The notes below the pieces were generated by a model. The model searched no databases and was not told the origin of the DNA. It saw only the letters and a program-made list of their open reading frames with translations. The position numbers were made by a program, and so were the translations under genes. 64,000 bases of DNA from JADCRZ01 sp037718865 (lineage in GTDB: Bacteria; Bacteroidota; Bacteroidia; Chitinophagales; Chitinophagaceae), in NCBI GenBank assembly GCA_037718865.1, contig JBBJMP010000005.1:186001-250000 (forward strand), in the 5' to 3' direction. Each line of letters begins with the position of its first letter. The stretch's first letter is position 1. Of the stretch, positions 43,999 to 52,667 are shown piece after piece.

Positions 43999-44324
43999 TT
44001 ATTTATAAATAAAAACTTGCTTTATAACCGCTTGAAAACATAGCGGTACCGGTGGAACCCATTCCTCATAAACACCCTTAAAATTATTGTTGCCGCTAAA
44101 GTATATATCATCAAAACTCAGATTCAGCACCGAGTTGGACGTAAAATTATATAAGTTTATGTCGAGTTCCTGCCGGTCGCCTTCCTGGTCATTGCCGTTT
44201 TCATCACGATATTGGATAAAACGACGATAAGTATTTGTATTTTCATGGTCGCAGGTTTACCCTGATTTGCCGAAAAGAGCATACCATAAAATCGGTCTGC
44301 GTTGTTAAAGAAGTACTTATTAAC
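43999..44324 (-). pseudogene. Remnant of a protein-coding gene, unknown family
   Basis: The minus strand reads like protein in two successive frames. The first, after a stop at 44325-44327, gives NKYFFNNADRFYGMLFSANQ and GKPAT. The second gives YRRFIQYRDENGNDQEGDR, LDINLYNFTSNSVLNLSFDD and IYFSGNNNFKGVYEEW, ending in TAA at 43999. The frames meet near 44245-44260, so a one-base shift is implied, and there is no start codon for the joined product. This explains an otherwise gene-free stretch of about 430 bp. Family not recognised. Confidence 0.5.
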
Positions 44325-44419
44325 CTAATTTAACGGATTGTTGGCAACAGAAAAAAGTTACTTTTTTAGCCTGGCCGTTTCCGTCAGCGTTAACCGATAA
44401 ACAACCACCTCCATCGCCT

Positions 44420-44794
44420 ATGAGCGTCCAAAAAGATTTGTATTTTGATGTTGTTTCCGAAGAAGGGGCAGGCGGGCTGTACCGGCTTACCAACACCGGT
44501 GGAGGGATCGAATTTTACTATCATTACAGTTCAGCCGACCTTGAGTCGGACAAAGTTTATGCTGCCGAAAGCCGGTACAACAGGTTTGCCGATTTCTGGA
44601 AACAGTTTATACGAAATAACCGGTGGTTTTGTTTGCATCCGCTATATATACATCCGGAGCAGAGAGCCTTCATTAAACAGGAACTCAACAAGGTAAACTG
44701 GGAACTGGTAGAAGACGAAAAATGGAGAGACATGTATAGACGTCAATGGAATAAAGTGCTTGGTGATCCGCCGGTGTATTATAAACCGAGATAG
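44420..44794 (+). CDS. Hypothetical protein, 124 aa
   Basis: A soluble protein rich in aromatic residues (FWKQFIRNNRWFCLHPLYIH, WRDMYRRQWNKVLGDPPVYY) with a beta-rich N-terminal third (YRLTNTGGGIEFYYHYSS). No family is recognised. It stands alone between two leftward genes, without a clear promoter match. The 30 nt after its stop carry one arm of a CGCAGATT-word repeat. Confidence 0.65.
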   Translation: MSVQKDLYFDVVSEEGAGGLYRLTNTGGGIEFYYHYSSADLESDKVYAAESRYNRFADFWKQFIRNNRWFCLHPLYIHPEQRAFIKQELNKVNWELVEDEKWRDMYRRQWNKVLGDPPVYYKPR

Positions 44795-44823
44795 CAGCCG
44801 CAGATTCGCAGATTAGTAGATTC

Positions 44824-45750
44824 TTAAAGATGAAGTTTGTCTAATACAACTTTAGCCATTTTATAAAACGCTTCATGGCTATACCCAGCTATATGTGGAG
44901 TAATGATAACGTTTGGCCGGGAAAGCAGCCAATCGAGCTGTTGTTTCTGCTCCCCGGTATGCGTTTCCAGTTTTTCATTTTCAAGAACATCGATACCTGC
45001 ACCGGCAACAAGATCGTTTTGCAAAGCCCTAATCAGCGCCTGGATATCCTGGACTTTGCCCCTGCAGGCGTTTAAAAAATAAGGTTTCTGTTTTAACCCT
45101 TCAAAAAATGCATCATTGGCCATATGAAAGGTCTCATCAGTCAGTGGCACATGAAAGCTGATCGCATCAGCATAACGTTGTATGTGTTCAAGGTTCACTT
45201 CTTTTACATTGTCCTTTCCAAAACCGTAAACATATTTATCATATGCCAGAACCGTAACGTCAAAGGAAGCCAGCAGTTTTGCAAAAGCGCGACCAGTATT
45301 TCCAAAACCAATAATGCCTACCGACCTGCCGGTTAATTCGGTACCGCGGTTAGCATCCCTGATCCATTTACCCTGTTTTATTTCTTCATGGCTGCTTGAA
45401 ATTTTATTCATCAGGTTTAACAGCAGGCCCAAAACATGTTCGGCCACCGCGTTCCGGTTCCCTTCCGGGCTGCTCACACAGGTGATTCCCTTACTTTCAG
45501 CATACGCAACATCTATAAGTTCCATACCACTTCCCAGCCGGCCTATCCATTTCAACTTTAGCGCATAATCTATAATTTTTGCATCAATCTTTAAGCGGGT
45601 GGTCACGATGAGGCCGGTTACATCATGAATGGCATGCAATAATTCCTCATAAGTGATCTGGGGAAGGTAAATTACTTCGTATCCTTTTCTAAACAGTTCT
45701 TCCATTAGGTAATCGTGCACCTTGGCTGTTATAATGGCTTTATTGTTCAC
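44824..45750 (-). CDS. D-isomer-specific 2-hydroxyacid dehydrogenase
   Basis: A 308-aa NAD-dependent dehydrogenase of the D-3-phosphoglycerate dehydrogenase-like family. The cofactor motif is SVGIIGFGNTGRAF (GxGxxG), the catalytic Arg is in LNACRGKVQD, the Glu near ENEKLETH, and the His in VIITPHIAGYS. It lacks the C-terminal ACT regulatory domain of classical SerA, so a shorter phosphoglycerate dehydrogenase or another 2-hydroxyacid substrate is possible. serC is not adjacent. Confidence 0.87.
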   Translation of the reverse strand: MNNKAIITAKVHDYLMEELFRKGYEVIYLPQITYEELLHAIHDVTGLIVTTRLKIDAKIIDYALKLKWIGRLGSGMELIDVAYAESKGITCVSSPEGNRNAVAEHVLGLLLNLMNKISSSHEEIKQGKWIRDANRGTELTGRSVGIIGFGNTGRAFAKLLASFDVTVLAYDKYVYGFGKDNVKEVNLEHIQRYADAISFHVPLTDETFHMANDAFFEGLKQKPYFLNACRGKVQDIQALIRALQNDLVAGAGIDVLENEKLETHTGEQKQQLDWLLSRPNVIITPHIAGYSHEAFYKMAKVVLDKLHL

Positions 45751-45781
45751 GTTAATTCTCCTGTTCCCCGAAAAAGGGATT

Positions 45782-46534
45782 TTAACTCATTTGAAATGTT
45801 AAAGCGGCAAATTCACTTACGCTAAGCTGCTCTGCCCTCCTGTTAAATAGTTCGTGTTGCAATGTTTCCTTATCGAACAAACTCTTCACTCCGTTTCTTA
45901 GCATTTTACGGCGTTGATTGAAAGCCGTTTTCACCAATACAAAAAATGCCCTTTCCGATTTCATTGAAACGGGCTGGTGTAAGGGCTTAAGCCTGATAAC
46001 AGCACTTTTTACCTTAGGTGCCGGCGTGAAACTGTTTTCTGGCACTTCAAAAAGGTATTCCACCTTAAAAAATGCCTGTATCAATACGCTCAATACACCA
46101 TACACCTTAGTGCCTTCTACTGCGGCCACCCGCTGAGCCACTTCTTTCTGAAACATGCCAACCATGCACAATACATCTTCTTTCCAGTCGAGCATTTTAA
46201 AGAGTATCTGGGTTGAGATATTGTAAGGGAAATTCCCAACTATGGTGAAAGGCGAATCAAACGGTTTATCCAAATCCAGAAAATTTTCATGTATGATCTT
46301 TCCCTGTATTTGCGGATAGGTTTCTAACAAATACAGCACTTTCTCCTTGTCCAGTTCCACTGCTTTAAAATCAATGGTGTTTAATTGCAGCAAGTATTTA
46401 GTCAGGGCACCTGCTCCGGGACCTATCTCCAGTAGTCTGTCAAACGAACAATCCTTCAATGAAGCTACAATCTGGCGACAGATATTTTCGTCATGAAGGA
46501 AGTGCTGGCCTAACGATTTCTTTAGTGTATACAT
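45782..46534 (-). CDS. rsmA: 16S rRNA dimethyladenosine transferase RsmA (KsgA)
   Basis: RsmA makes N6-dimethyladenosine at the two adjacent adenines near the 3' end of 16S rRNA (A1518, A1519 in E. coli). From the chosen start (46534) it opens MYTLKKSLGQHFLHDENIC; an ATG three codons earlier (46543) is also in frame. SAM-binding motifs are LEIGPGAGALTKYLL and NFPYNIS (the NLPY-type catalytic motif). Length of about 250 aa is normal. A TAnnTTTG element at 46541-46548 would put the transcript start almost at this ATG. Confidence 0.95.
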   Translation of the reverse strand: MYTLKKSLGQHFLHDENICRQIVASLKDCSFDRLLEIGPGAGALTKYLLQLNTIDFKAVELDKEKVLYLLETYPQIQGKIIHENFLDLDKPFDSPFTIVGNFPYNISTQILFKMLDWKEDVLCMVGMFQKEVAQRVAAVEGTKVYGVLSVLIQAFFKVEYLFEVPENSFTPAPKVKSAVIRLKPLHQPVSMKSERAFFVLVKTAFNQRRKMLRNGVKSLFDKETLQHELFNRRAEQLSVSEFAALTFQMS

Positions 46535-46540
46535 GCGGGG

Positions 46541-46548
46541 CAAAAGTA
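46541..46548 (-). promoter_or_regulatory. Bacteroidota -7 promoter element for rsmA (TACTTTTG)
   Basis: Minus-strand TACTTTTG matches TAnnTTTG. Its predicted start near 46535 coincides with the ATG at 46534, implying a leaderless message or a chance match. Confidence 0.4.
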
Positions 46549-46566
46549 CTGATTACATCTAATTCT

Positions 46567-48255
46567 TCACTTGCCCCCGTACTGAAGCAGCAAACTTTCA
46601 ATCGCCTTGATCCGGTTAATCAGCTCATCCTTATTTTTAGAGGAGTTCTCCTGTGCCATTTTTGCTTTCGACAATACTGTCATAGCTTCTTCATTTACTG
46701 CATTTACCTTTGCGCCTGCTTTAAGAAGGACGGTCATAACTTCCAGCAGCTTATCCAAGTCATTTCTTCTGATTACAGCATAGTGGAGTGGTGTATCCCC
46801 ACTTTCATTTTTTGCATTCACATCGGCGCCGTTTTTAAGAAGAAGTTTTATTACCTCGATATTATTGGAATACAATGCGGCCATATGTAGCGCTCCTGTT
46901 GCTGTGGATGTTTTTTGAGCATTGACCCTGGCGCCGGATGCAACAAGAAGTCGTATCATTTCAAGATTCTCCTCACTAACAGCTGTCATTAACGGAGTAT
47001 TAAAATATTCATCTTGAACTTCGAGAGATGCACCTGCCTTAACAAGTGATTTTGCAATATCTATACTCTTTATGTATACTGCAAAGTGTAGCGGTGTACT
47101 CTTGTAATCATTTTGTGCGTTTACATTTGCGCCAGCCTGAATAAGAAAAATGGCTATTTCCTGATTAATGTTTGAATCCAGGGCCAGGTGTAAGGGTGTA
47201 AATCCTTCGTCTATTTTATTATTGATCTTTGTACCGGCCTTAATCAACAATTTTACACTCTCCAGATGGCCTTCGGATACTGCCAGATGTAGCGGATAGT
47301 ATTCATTAAAATCTTGTACGTCAACAAAAGCTCCCGCTTTTAACAGGAGTGAAATAGCTTCTACTTTTCCTTCCATCGCGGCATAGTGCAGCGGTGTTCT
47401 GTATTGGTAGTCTGCCTCATTGGGATTATGACAAAGCGCCAGCAGCTTTTTCATTGTAACAATATCTCCCTTTTTGGCCGCCTGGTGCAGCTCAATATCT
47501 CGTCTGTTTTCCCTGAAATCCGCCGTGCTCCACATCACGGGATATCCCCATTGCTTTATCTGTTGTAACACGGCATTTATATTCATCGCACGGCCGAACG
47601 GTGGTGAATCGGCTGTGATCATGCCTACCAGATTAGCACTGTTATCAATCAGTGCGCCGCCAGAGTGCCCGCCGCGGATATAGGTTGACTGAAATACGAT
47701 TTGATTTTCGTCGATTTCAAAGATTTTATTCTCCTCCATAGGCAAAATCCAGGACATCCCATTTGGATTACCCACTGGAACCACTTCATCTCCACGTTCT
47801 AAATCATCCTTCCTGCTTAACCTGTCGAAGGGGAAGGCACAGGCATTTAACCCCTGCTTTGAAAGGTCTTCTGTGCTTAGCACTGCCAGATCCAGATCCC
47901 CCTTATTGACATACTTTGAGACAGTAGCCTTTATTGGTTTCTCAGGTACACTCTTGAGTTTGATCCAAATGTTGGTCGGTGCTTGAGGTCCTCTCTGAAC
48001 CACGTGCTTAGCGGTTGCGATCAGCAGGCGGCCTTTTTCATATCCGAATATAATACCTGCCCCGAATTCAGGAGTTCCATTATAATCAACATTCAACATT
48101 ACAATTAATTGAGCAGTCTGCTGAAACTCCATGTCAAACAGATACTTTTCATTTGTCTGCTGCGCACACACTGTCAGCGCCTCCAGGCTTAAGATTGTAA
48201 CAAAAGCCAATAAGCCCCTTACCTTATTCCAAATCATAAAATTTGCATGTTTCAT
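46567..48255 (-). CDS. Exported trypsin-like serine protease with ankyrin repeats
   Basis: A 562-aa two-part protein. Start at 48255 (MKHANFMIWNKVRG) overlaps the TIR gene stop as ATGA and gives a signal peptide or anchor at about 11-31 (LLAFVTILSLEALTVCAQ). Residues 45-235 are a trypsin/HtrA-like protease with the complete triad H84 (ATAKHVVQ), D122 (GDLDLAVL) and S198 (RGGHSGGALID). Residues 247-545 hold about eight ankyrin repeats (TPLHYAAMEGKVEAISLLLK-type) and a capping helix. It is the last gene of a three-gene leftward operon with the TIR protein. Substrate and function unknown; an earlier in-frame ATG at 48354 is less likely. Confidence 0.85.
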   Translation of the reverse strand: MKHANFMIWNKVRGLLAFVTILSLEALTVCAQQTNEKYLFDMEFQQTAQLIVMLNVDYNGTPEFGAGIIFGYEKGRLLIATAKHVVQRGPQAPTNIWIKLKSVPEKPIKATVSKYVNKGDLDLAVLSTEDLSKQGLNACAFPFDRLSRKDDLERGDEVVPVGNPNGMSWILPMEENKIFEIDENQIVFQSTYIRGGHSGGALIDNSANLVGMITADSPPFGRAMNINAVLQQIKQWGYPVMWSTADFRENRRDIELHQAAKKGDIVTMKKLLALCHNPNEADYQYRTPLHYAAMEGKVEAISLLLKAGAFVDVQDFNEYYPLHLAVSEGHLESVKLLIKAGTKINNKIDEGFTPLHLALDSNINQEIAIFLIQAGANVNAQNDYKSTPLHFAVYIKSIDIAKSLVKAGASLEVQDEYFNTPLMTAVSEENLEMIRLLVASGARVNAQKTSTATGALHMAALYSNNIEVIKLLLKNGADVNAKNESGDTPLHYAVIRRNDLDKLLEVMTVLLKAGAKVNAVNEEAMTVLSKAKMAQENSSKNKDELINRIKAIESLLLQYGGK

Positions 48256-49865
48256 GTTGAAGCCCTCCACCAGCGCCATGCGCCGAAGATTAGTCCGAAT
48301 AGATATAATGTAGTGCCCCCTATCAAAGAAAGGCCATGACTTTTTTTGAGCCATTCTAAGTAAGTGGGCATTAAGTTAATGCGGTTATCCTCCTCACCTG
48401 CCGTCATGCCCTTTACTCTGCCGTGAAAAGCAAAATCGATATGATCGCCTTGTACTTGCAGTGTTCTGATCTCACCTTGCGACCATTCAAATCGAATTTG
48501 CTGAGTGGGAAGCAAGCGTTCCTGTCTACCTGAAGATTTAAGATACAGTGTTCCTGATAATATGGTTGACACCCGGCGCACTAAAGAATAGTTATTTTCA
48601 ACATGTTCGTCAATACGCAATAGAGACAGGCTATCTGCAAGAATTGGCCTCGAAAAAACGCTTTCGGACCCGGATAGCAACATAAAGTCAACATCAACCT
48701 TATCGGGCCCGGATTGCAAATGGATTGACTTAGGACTTACAAAACGATGATGTACAGGCGCAACAGGTGGCAACCTTATTTCAACCAGCCCATTAACATT
48801 AACAGGTAAATTAAGCTCTTTTCCCTTAAGAGACAACCGATGCTGCCCGGGAACATCAGTGAGACGCATGCCTATTTGCGTTCCTCCCGGTAGTGCCAGG
48901 GCATCAAGCGTAATAGTTCCGGAGGGTTCGCTGCTGGTGTCTACAGATAAAAGTACGGCAGAACCATCGGGCTCCCTGGGAATCCAGGCCTTAAAATTTT
49001 CAGACGCAGGAAGTTGAACTTCTTGTAAACCAGAGACGCCTAAAGATGAAAGTAGCATCGCATTGGTCAGAACCTGGGGTTTAGGCAATCTGAATTTAAC
49101 CTCTGAGATGGAAAGATCAAGCTCAATCTCGGCAGTCGCGACATGACCAAAAAGAAGGACGCTTACAATAAGCAAAGTGGCTATTAATAACGTTATAGCC
49201 TGCCAGCTGCCAAGCATTTTCACAAACCGAGACCTAAGTATTGGGTCAGAAAGAACTACATCGGGTTCGGGACCTACCGTTTCTATGATAGCACTTTTTA
49301 TTTCGGCAAAATTGTCTTTCGATATCAATTGAGCATTTAACGTATTGATATCCGCTAACCATTCCGTTAATTTCCCGAAATTTTGATAAATCATTTTTAT
49401 CTTATCGTAACGCTGCAACTGTTCAATCGCCAATTGTCCGGGACGTTTTTTTACCAGGTCACTCCATGTATTATACTCATTTTCCCAAAATGAAAGGTAA
49501 CGGTCTATTACAGCAGGGTTATCAAGATCCACAAATTCAACCATTATAGGTAATATCTTTTCCCGGAAAAGATTTTTATCAAAATTTGAATTTCGTGCTA
49601 TTTCGTATAGCTCAAACATGCAATAGGGTGACTCTAAATACTTTTGGCTTATCGCAACGACAATACATTTGCCTTTGCCTAATTTATTAATAAAATCACT
49701 GATAAAATCTTTGTATTTTAAATTGTATTTGTCCCGGATAACATGATAATTTTCATGCAAAAGCGATTCGTACAATTCGTTAACTAATTTTTCCCGGCCC
49801 TCACCTGGTGATTCATTTTCATTTTCCCAGGCATAAGAAAAGAATATTTGATGTTTTGATTTCAT
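48252..49865 (-). CDS. Membrane-spanning TIR-domain protein
   Basis: A 537-aa protein from the start at 49865 (MKSKHQIFFSYAWENENES). Residues 1-150 are a TIR domain with FFSYAW, an HENYHVIRD segment, and SPYCMFELYEIAR, whose E85 is at the catalytic position of NADase TIRs. A helical linker leads to a membrane segment at about 222-240 (AITLLIATLLIVSVLLFG). About 270 residues of beta-rich sequence follow, then a second membrane segment near 515-533 (GGTTLYLFGLIFGAW). The middle domain would be periplasmic with the TIR domain inside. Stop overlaps the protease start. No known family for the middle part. Confidence 0.85.
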   Translation of the reverse strand: MKSKHQIFFSYAWENENESPGEGREKLVNELYESLLHENYHVIRDKYNLKYKDFISDFINKLGKGKCIVVAISQKYLESPYCMFELYEIARNSNFDKNLFREKILPIMVEFVDLDNPAVIDRYLSFWENEYNTWSDLVKKRPGQLAIEQLQRYDKIKMIYQNFGKLTEWLADINTLNAQLISKDNFAEIKSAIIETVGPEPDVVLSDPILRSRFVKMLGSWQAITLLIATLLIVSVLLFGHVATAEIELDLSISEVKFRLPKPQVLTNAMLLSSLGVSGLQEVQLPASENFKAWIPREPDGSAVLLSVDTSSEPSGTITLDALALPGGTQIGMRLTDVPGQHRLSLKGKELNLPVNVNGLVEIRLPPVAPVHHRFVSPKSIHLQSGPDKVDVDFMLLSGSESVFSRPILADSLSLLRIDEHVENNYSLVRRVSTILSGTLYLKSSGRQERLLPTQQIRFEWSQGEIRTLQVQGDHIDFAFHGRVKGMTAGEEDNRINLMPTYLEWLKKSHGLSLIGGTTLYLFGLIFGAWRWWRAST

Positions 49866-49943
49866 AAATATTAAATTGCCTACACGCAGCAAACGAATGA
49901 ATTCAACTATTGAAGTACAAGCTATAGATTCTTGAGAAATGGA

Positions 49944-50723
49944 TTACTTTGGATTATAAAACCAACATTCAATGGTTTGCGTACCCCCACTTTTTTTTTT
50001 GGCTCCGATTTCCAAATAACAAATCCTGGTATCTTTTGGTGCAGAAATCGGAATTTCAACACTTCGTTCTGCCGGGTAATAGCCGTATCCCAGCTCTTTT
50101 CCTTTACTAAAAAATTTGGCGGGACGTCCATCCGTTCCCACTGATGCCACAGTAATGTATATCTCACTTAGCTCAACACCTGGTAACAGCAATAATGTGT
50201 ACTTACCAGTTCGAGGAACTTTCCCTTCTTTACTGATTCTCAATGGTAAATATACATCCCGCTGCTTTTGGCCAATAAGCAATTGTGTAATGCCCACTAC
50301 GCCAATGTCTTTTTTTAATATTTTCATGGAGGCAAGAATATCTGATGGCCACATATACGCTGTTTGTCCTGAAGGCCGGTAAGTATCCATGCGGTAGTGC
50401 AGGCCGTACTTAATACTTTGAGTACGCACATGTATAGCCTTATTGTTAGGAGGTCTATCCCATTCAATTTTAAGAGCTTTGCCTGAGTTAACATCATATT
50501 CGTCAAAATGCTCGTTAAATGAAGCAACAAGTAATGGTGTACTACTTACCTGTTTGATATAAATTCCTTCGCAACGGTCACCCCGATCCCGATAAGCCAA
50601 CGCATTCTCCGTTATTAGGGTCAGGGATGGATCACAATGCCCCTGCGCCTGAAGTCTGTTCATTAAACATTCGCAAATAAGAGGTATAATTATGATAAGG
50701 ATGTTTAATGAATGCTTACTCAT
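49944..50723 (-). CDS. Secreted protein of unknown function upstream of TIR gene
   Basis: A 259-aa exported protein: signal peptide about 1-27 (MSKHSLNILIIIIPLICECL, cleavage near LQAQ). The mature part is beta-rich and basic at the end, with a Cys-containing start (GHCDPSLTL), TGKYTLLLLPGVELSEIYI and GYYPAERSVEIPISAPKD. No named domain is recognised. It lies 78 nt upstream of the TIR gene on the same strand and is probably its operon partner, meeting the periplasmic part of the TIR protein or of the protease in the same compartment. That is inference from location. Confidence 0.75.
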   Translation of the reverse strand: MSKHSLNILIIIIPLICECLMNRLQAQGHCDPSLTLITENALAYRDRGDRCEGIYIKQVSSTPLLVASFNEHFDEYDVNSGKALKIEWDRPPNNKAIHVRTQSIKYGLHYRMDTYRPSGQTAYMWPSDILASMKILKKDIGVVGITQLLIGQKQRDVYLPLRISKEGKVPRTGKYTLLLLPGVELSEIYITVASVGTDGRPAKFFSKGKELGYGYYPAERSVEIPISAPKDTRICYLEIGAKKKSGGTQTIECWFYNPK

Positions 50724-50856
50724 GATTAGGTGAAGATTAGGGAATATGAATAATGCTAATAGGTGCTATGTAAATTTAGGCGGAACCCTGTAATAATTCT
50801 CATAACAAAGTAAGAAATCGTATTTTTAAATTTTCAATTAAATCATAGCATTATAA

Positions 50857-51960
50857 ATGAATCAACCGTTAGCAGATCGTCCCAGACCTGTTATTGGTCT
50901 TTCCTGCGGAGACCTGAATGGCATTGGCATGGAACTGATCATCAAAACGATCTCTGACCATCGCCTGCTGGAAATATGCACACCCGTGATCTTTGCTTCA
51001 AACAAGGTCATCAATTTTTATAAGAAATCGGTCCCTGACAGTAACTTCAGCTATCAAAATATCAAAGATTTTACAAGGGTAAACATTAAGCAGATTAACG
51101 TATTTAACTGCTGGGAAGAAGACGTTCCTATTGTGCCGGGTCAACTTACGAATATCGGGGGACAGTATGCGGTAAAATCATTGGTAGCTGCTACGACCGC
51201 CTTAAAGGAAACCCATGTAGATGGGCTCGTTACGGCACCGATCCATAAAAAAAATATACAATCCGCGGAGTTTAATTTTACCGGACATACTCCTTTCTTA
51301 AGGCATTTTTTCGGTGTCAACGATGTGCTGATGCTGATGGCTGCTGAAAACATGCGCGTAGGGCTTGTAACAGAACACATAGAAATACGGGAGGTTGCTG
51401 CGCGTATATCCAGTCAGGCTATTCTCTCTAAATTAACCATCTTAAAAGATTCACTGATCAAAGATTTCGGAATAGATAAACCAAAAATAGCGGTTTTAGG
51501 CCTGAATCCACATGCAGGAGACGAAGGGCTCATCGGCAATGAAGAGAATGAGATCATAAGGCCAACCATACAGGAATTCAAGCAAAATAATGACGTAATA
51601 ATTTCAGGACCTTTCAGTGCGGACGCATTTTTTGCAAGGGGCCATCATGAAAAATTTGATGCGGTGTTGGCTATGTATCACGATCAGGGATTAATACCAT
51701 TTAAATCTCTAGCCAAAGGAGAAGGCGTAAATTACACTGCTGGTCTGCCAATGGTTAGAACGTCACCCGATCATGGAACAGCGTTTGATATTGCAGGAAA
51801 GAACAAGGCCGATATATCTTCCTTTACCAATGCGATATTTGAATGTATCAAAATAGCACGCCAGAGAGCTATCTACGAAGAGAACCACAAAAACCCACTG
51901 AAAAAGATCACGGCTGAAATCATGGCAAACGCAGAAGACGAACGAATACAGGAGGAGTAA
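50857..51960 (+). CDS. pdxA: 4-hydroxythreonine-4-phosphate dehydrogenase PdxA
   Basis: PdxA, 367 aa, oxidises 4-phosphohydroxy-L-threonine in the DXP-dependent vitamin B6 pathway. It opens RPVIGLSCGDLNGIGMELI (the metal/substrate-binding GDPxGIGPE-like segment), with the family motifs NFTGHTPFLRHFF, NPHAGDEGLIGNEE and AMYHDQGLIPFK, and ends TSPDHGTAFDIAGKNKAD. Metal-binding histidines are in these motifs. Length is usual for the enzyme. The gene stands opposite the TIR operon and next to a convergent LolA-like gene. Confidence 0.96.
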   Translation: MNQPLADRPRPVIGLSCGDLNGIGMELIIKTISDHRLLEICTPVIFASNKVINFYKKSVPDSNFSYQNIKDFTRVNIKQINVFNCWEEDVPIVPGQLTNIGGQYAVKSLVAATTALKETHVDGLVTAPIHKKNIQSAEFNFTGHTPFLRHFFGVNDVLMLMAAENMRVGLVTEHIEIREVAARISSQAILSKLTILKDSLIKDFGIDKPKIAVLGLNPHAGDEGLIGNEENEIIRPTIQEFKQNNDVIISGPFSADAFFARGHHEKFDAVLAMYHDQGLIPFKSLAKGEGVNYTAGLPMVRTSPDHGTAFDIAGKNKADISSFTNAIFECIKIARQRAIYEENHKNPLKKITAEIMANAEDERIQEE

Positions 51961-51963
51961 TGC

Positions 51964-52656
51964 TTAATTAAACGCGGAATCAGGAACGCCTTTATTAATG
52001 ACATAGTTGCTGTAGGTGATTTCGAGTTTTCCCTTGTTGTTGTTTTCTTGAGGGTTGGCTTTCTTTTTATCGCTGCCATCGTCATAATCGAAGGTTACGC
52101 CTTTCGGTAATTTATATTCTTTTATATTAAAGGTAAAATGCACCTGATCAGGCAATGCATAATTACCAAACCTGCCATATTCCATGTCAAGTTCATAAGT
52201 GCCGTTTTCGCGGGTCGTTGTTACCGCTCTTACAATAAGCAGTTTCGATTCATCAATGTACAGGGTGGAAAGAACAATATCTTCAGTGTCATCGGTCGGC
52301 AACAGCTTAACGACAGTAACAGGTAAACCTTTGATCGTAGCTTTTCCGGAAGGTATTGCCGTAAAATTTCTTCCAGACATCAGGTTGCTTAGGCTGATGC
52401 TTTTTGCCCCCTTGGGCACAAGCGAAATCCCTTGTTGATTTTTAATTTTGAGCTTACCCGGCTTCTTGAAATACACCACAATCTCTGATACAGGTACCTT
52501 TAGAAAAGGCACATTCGTTTTCATGACACCTGACGCACGGTAATCATTTACCTGCTCGATCTTAGCTTTTACTTTATTGATGAGTACTGAGGCATCCTGA
52601 GAAAATCCTTCCAGGAAAATCGACATGCATGATATCATCAGCATCCATCCTTTCAT
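51964..52656 (-). CDS. LolA-like exported protein
   Basis: A 230-aa exported protein with a signal peptide (MKGWMLMISCMSIFLEGFSQ) and a LolA/LolB-like beta fold. Features are VLINKVKAKIEQVNDYRASG, then KPGKLKIKNQQGISLVPKG and the LDMEYGRFGNYALPDQVHF region. It may carry lipid or lipoprotein across the periplasm. It is the last gene of a leftward operon after an ABC ATPase and permease, which supports a lipid transport role. Convergent end with pdxA is 4 nt away. Confidence 0.8.
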   Translation of the reverse strand: MKGWMLMISCMSIFLEGFSQDASVLINKVKAKIEQVNDYRASGVMKTNVPFLKVPVSEIVVYFKKPGKLKIKNQQGISLVPKGAKSISLSNLMSGRNFTAIPSGKATIKGLPVTVVKLLPTDDTEDIVLSTLYIDESKLLIVRAVTTTRENGTYELDMEYGRFGNYALPDQVHFTFNIKEYKLPKGVTFDYDDGSDKKKANPQENNNKGKLEITYSNYVINKGVPDSAFN

Positions 52657-52667
52657 TGTATGTTGTT

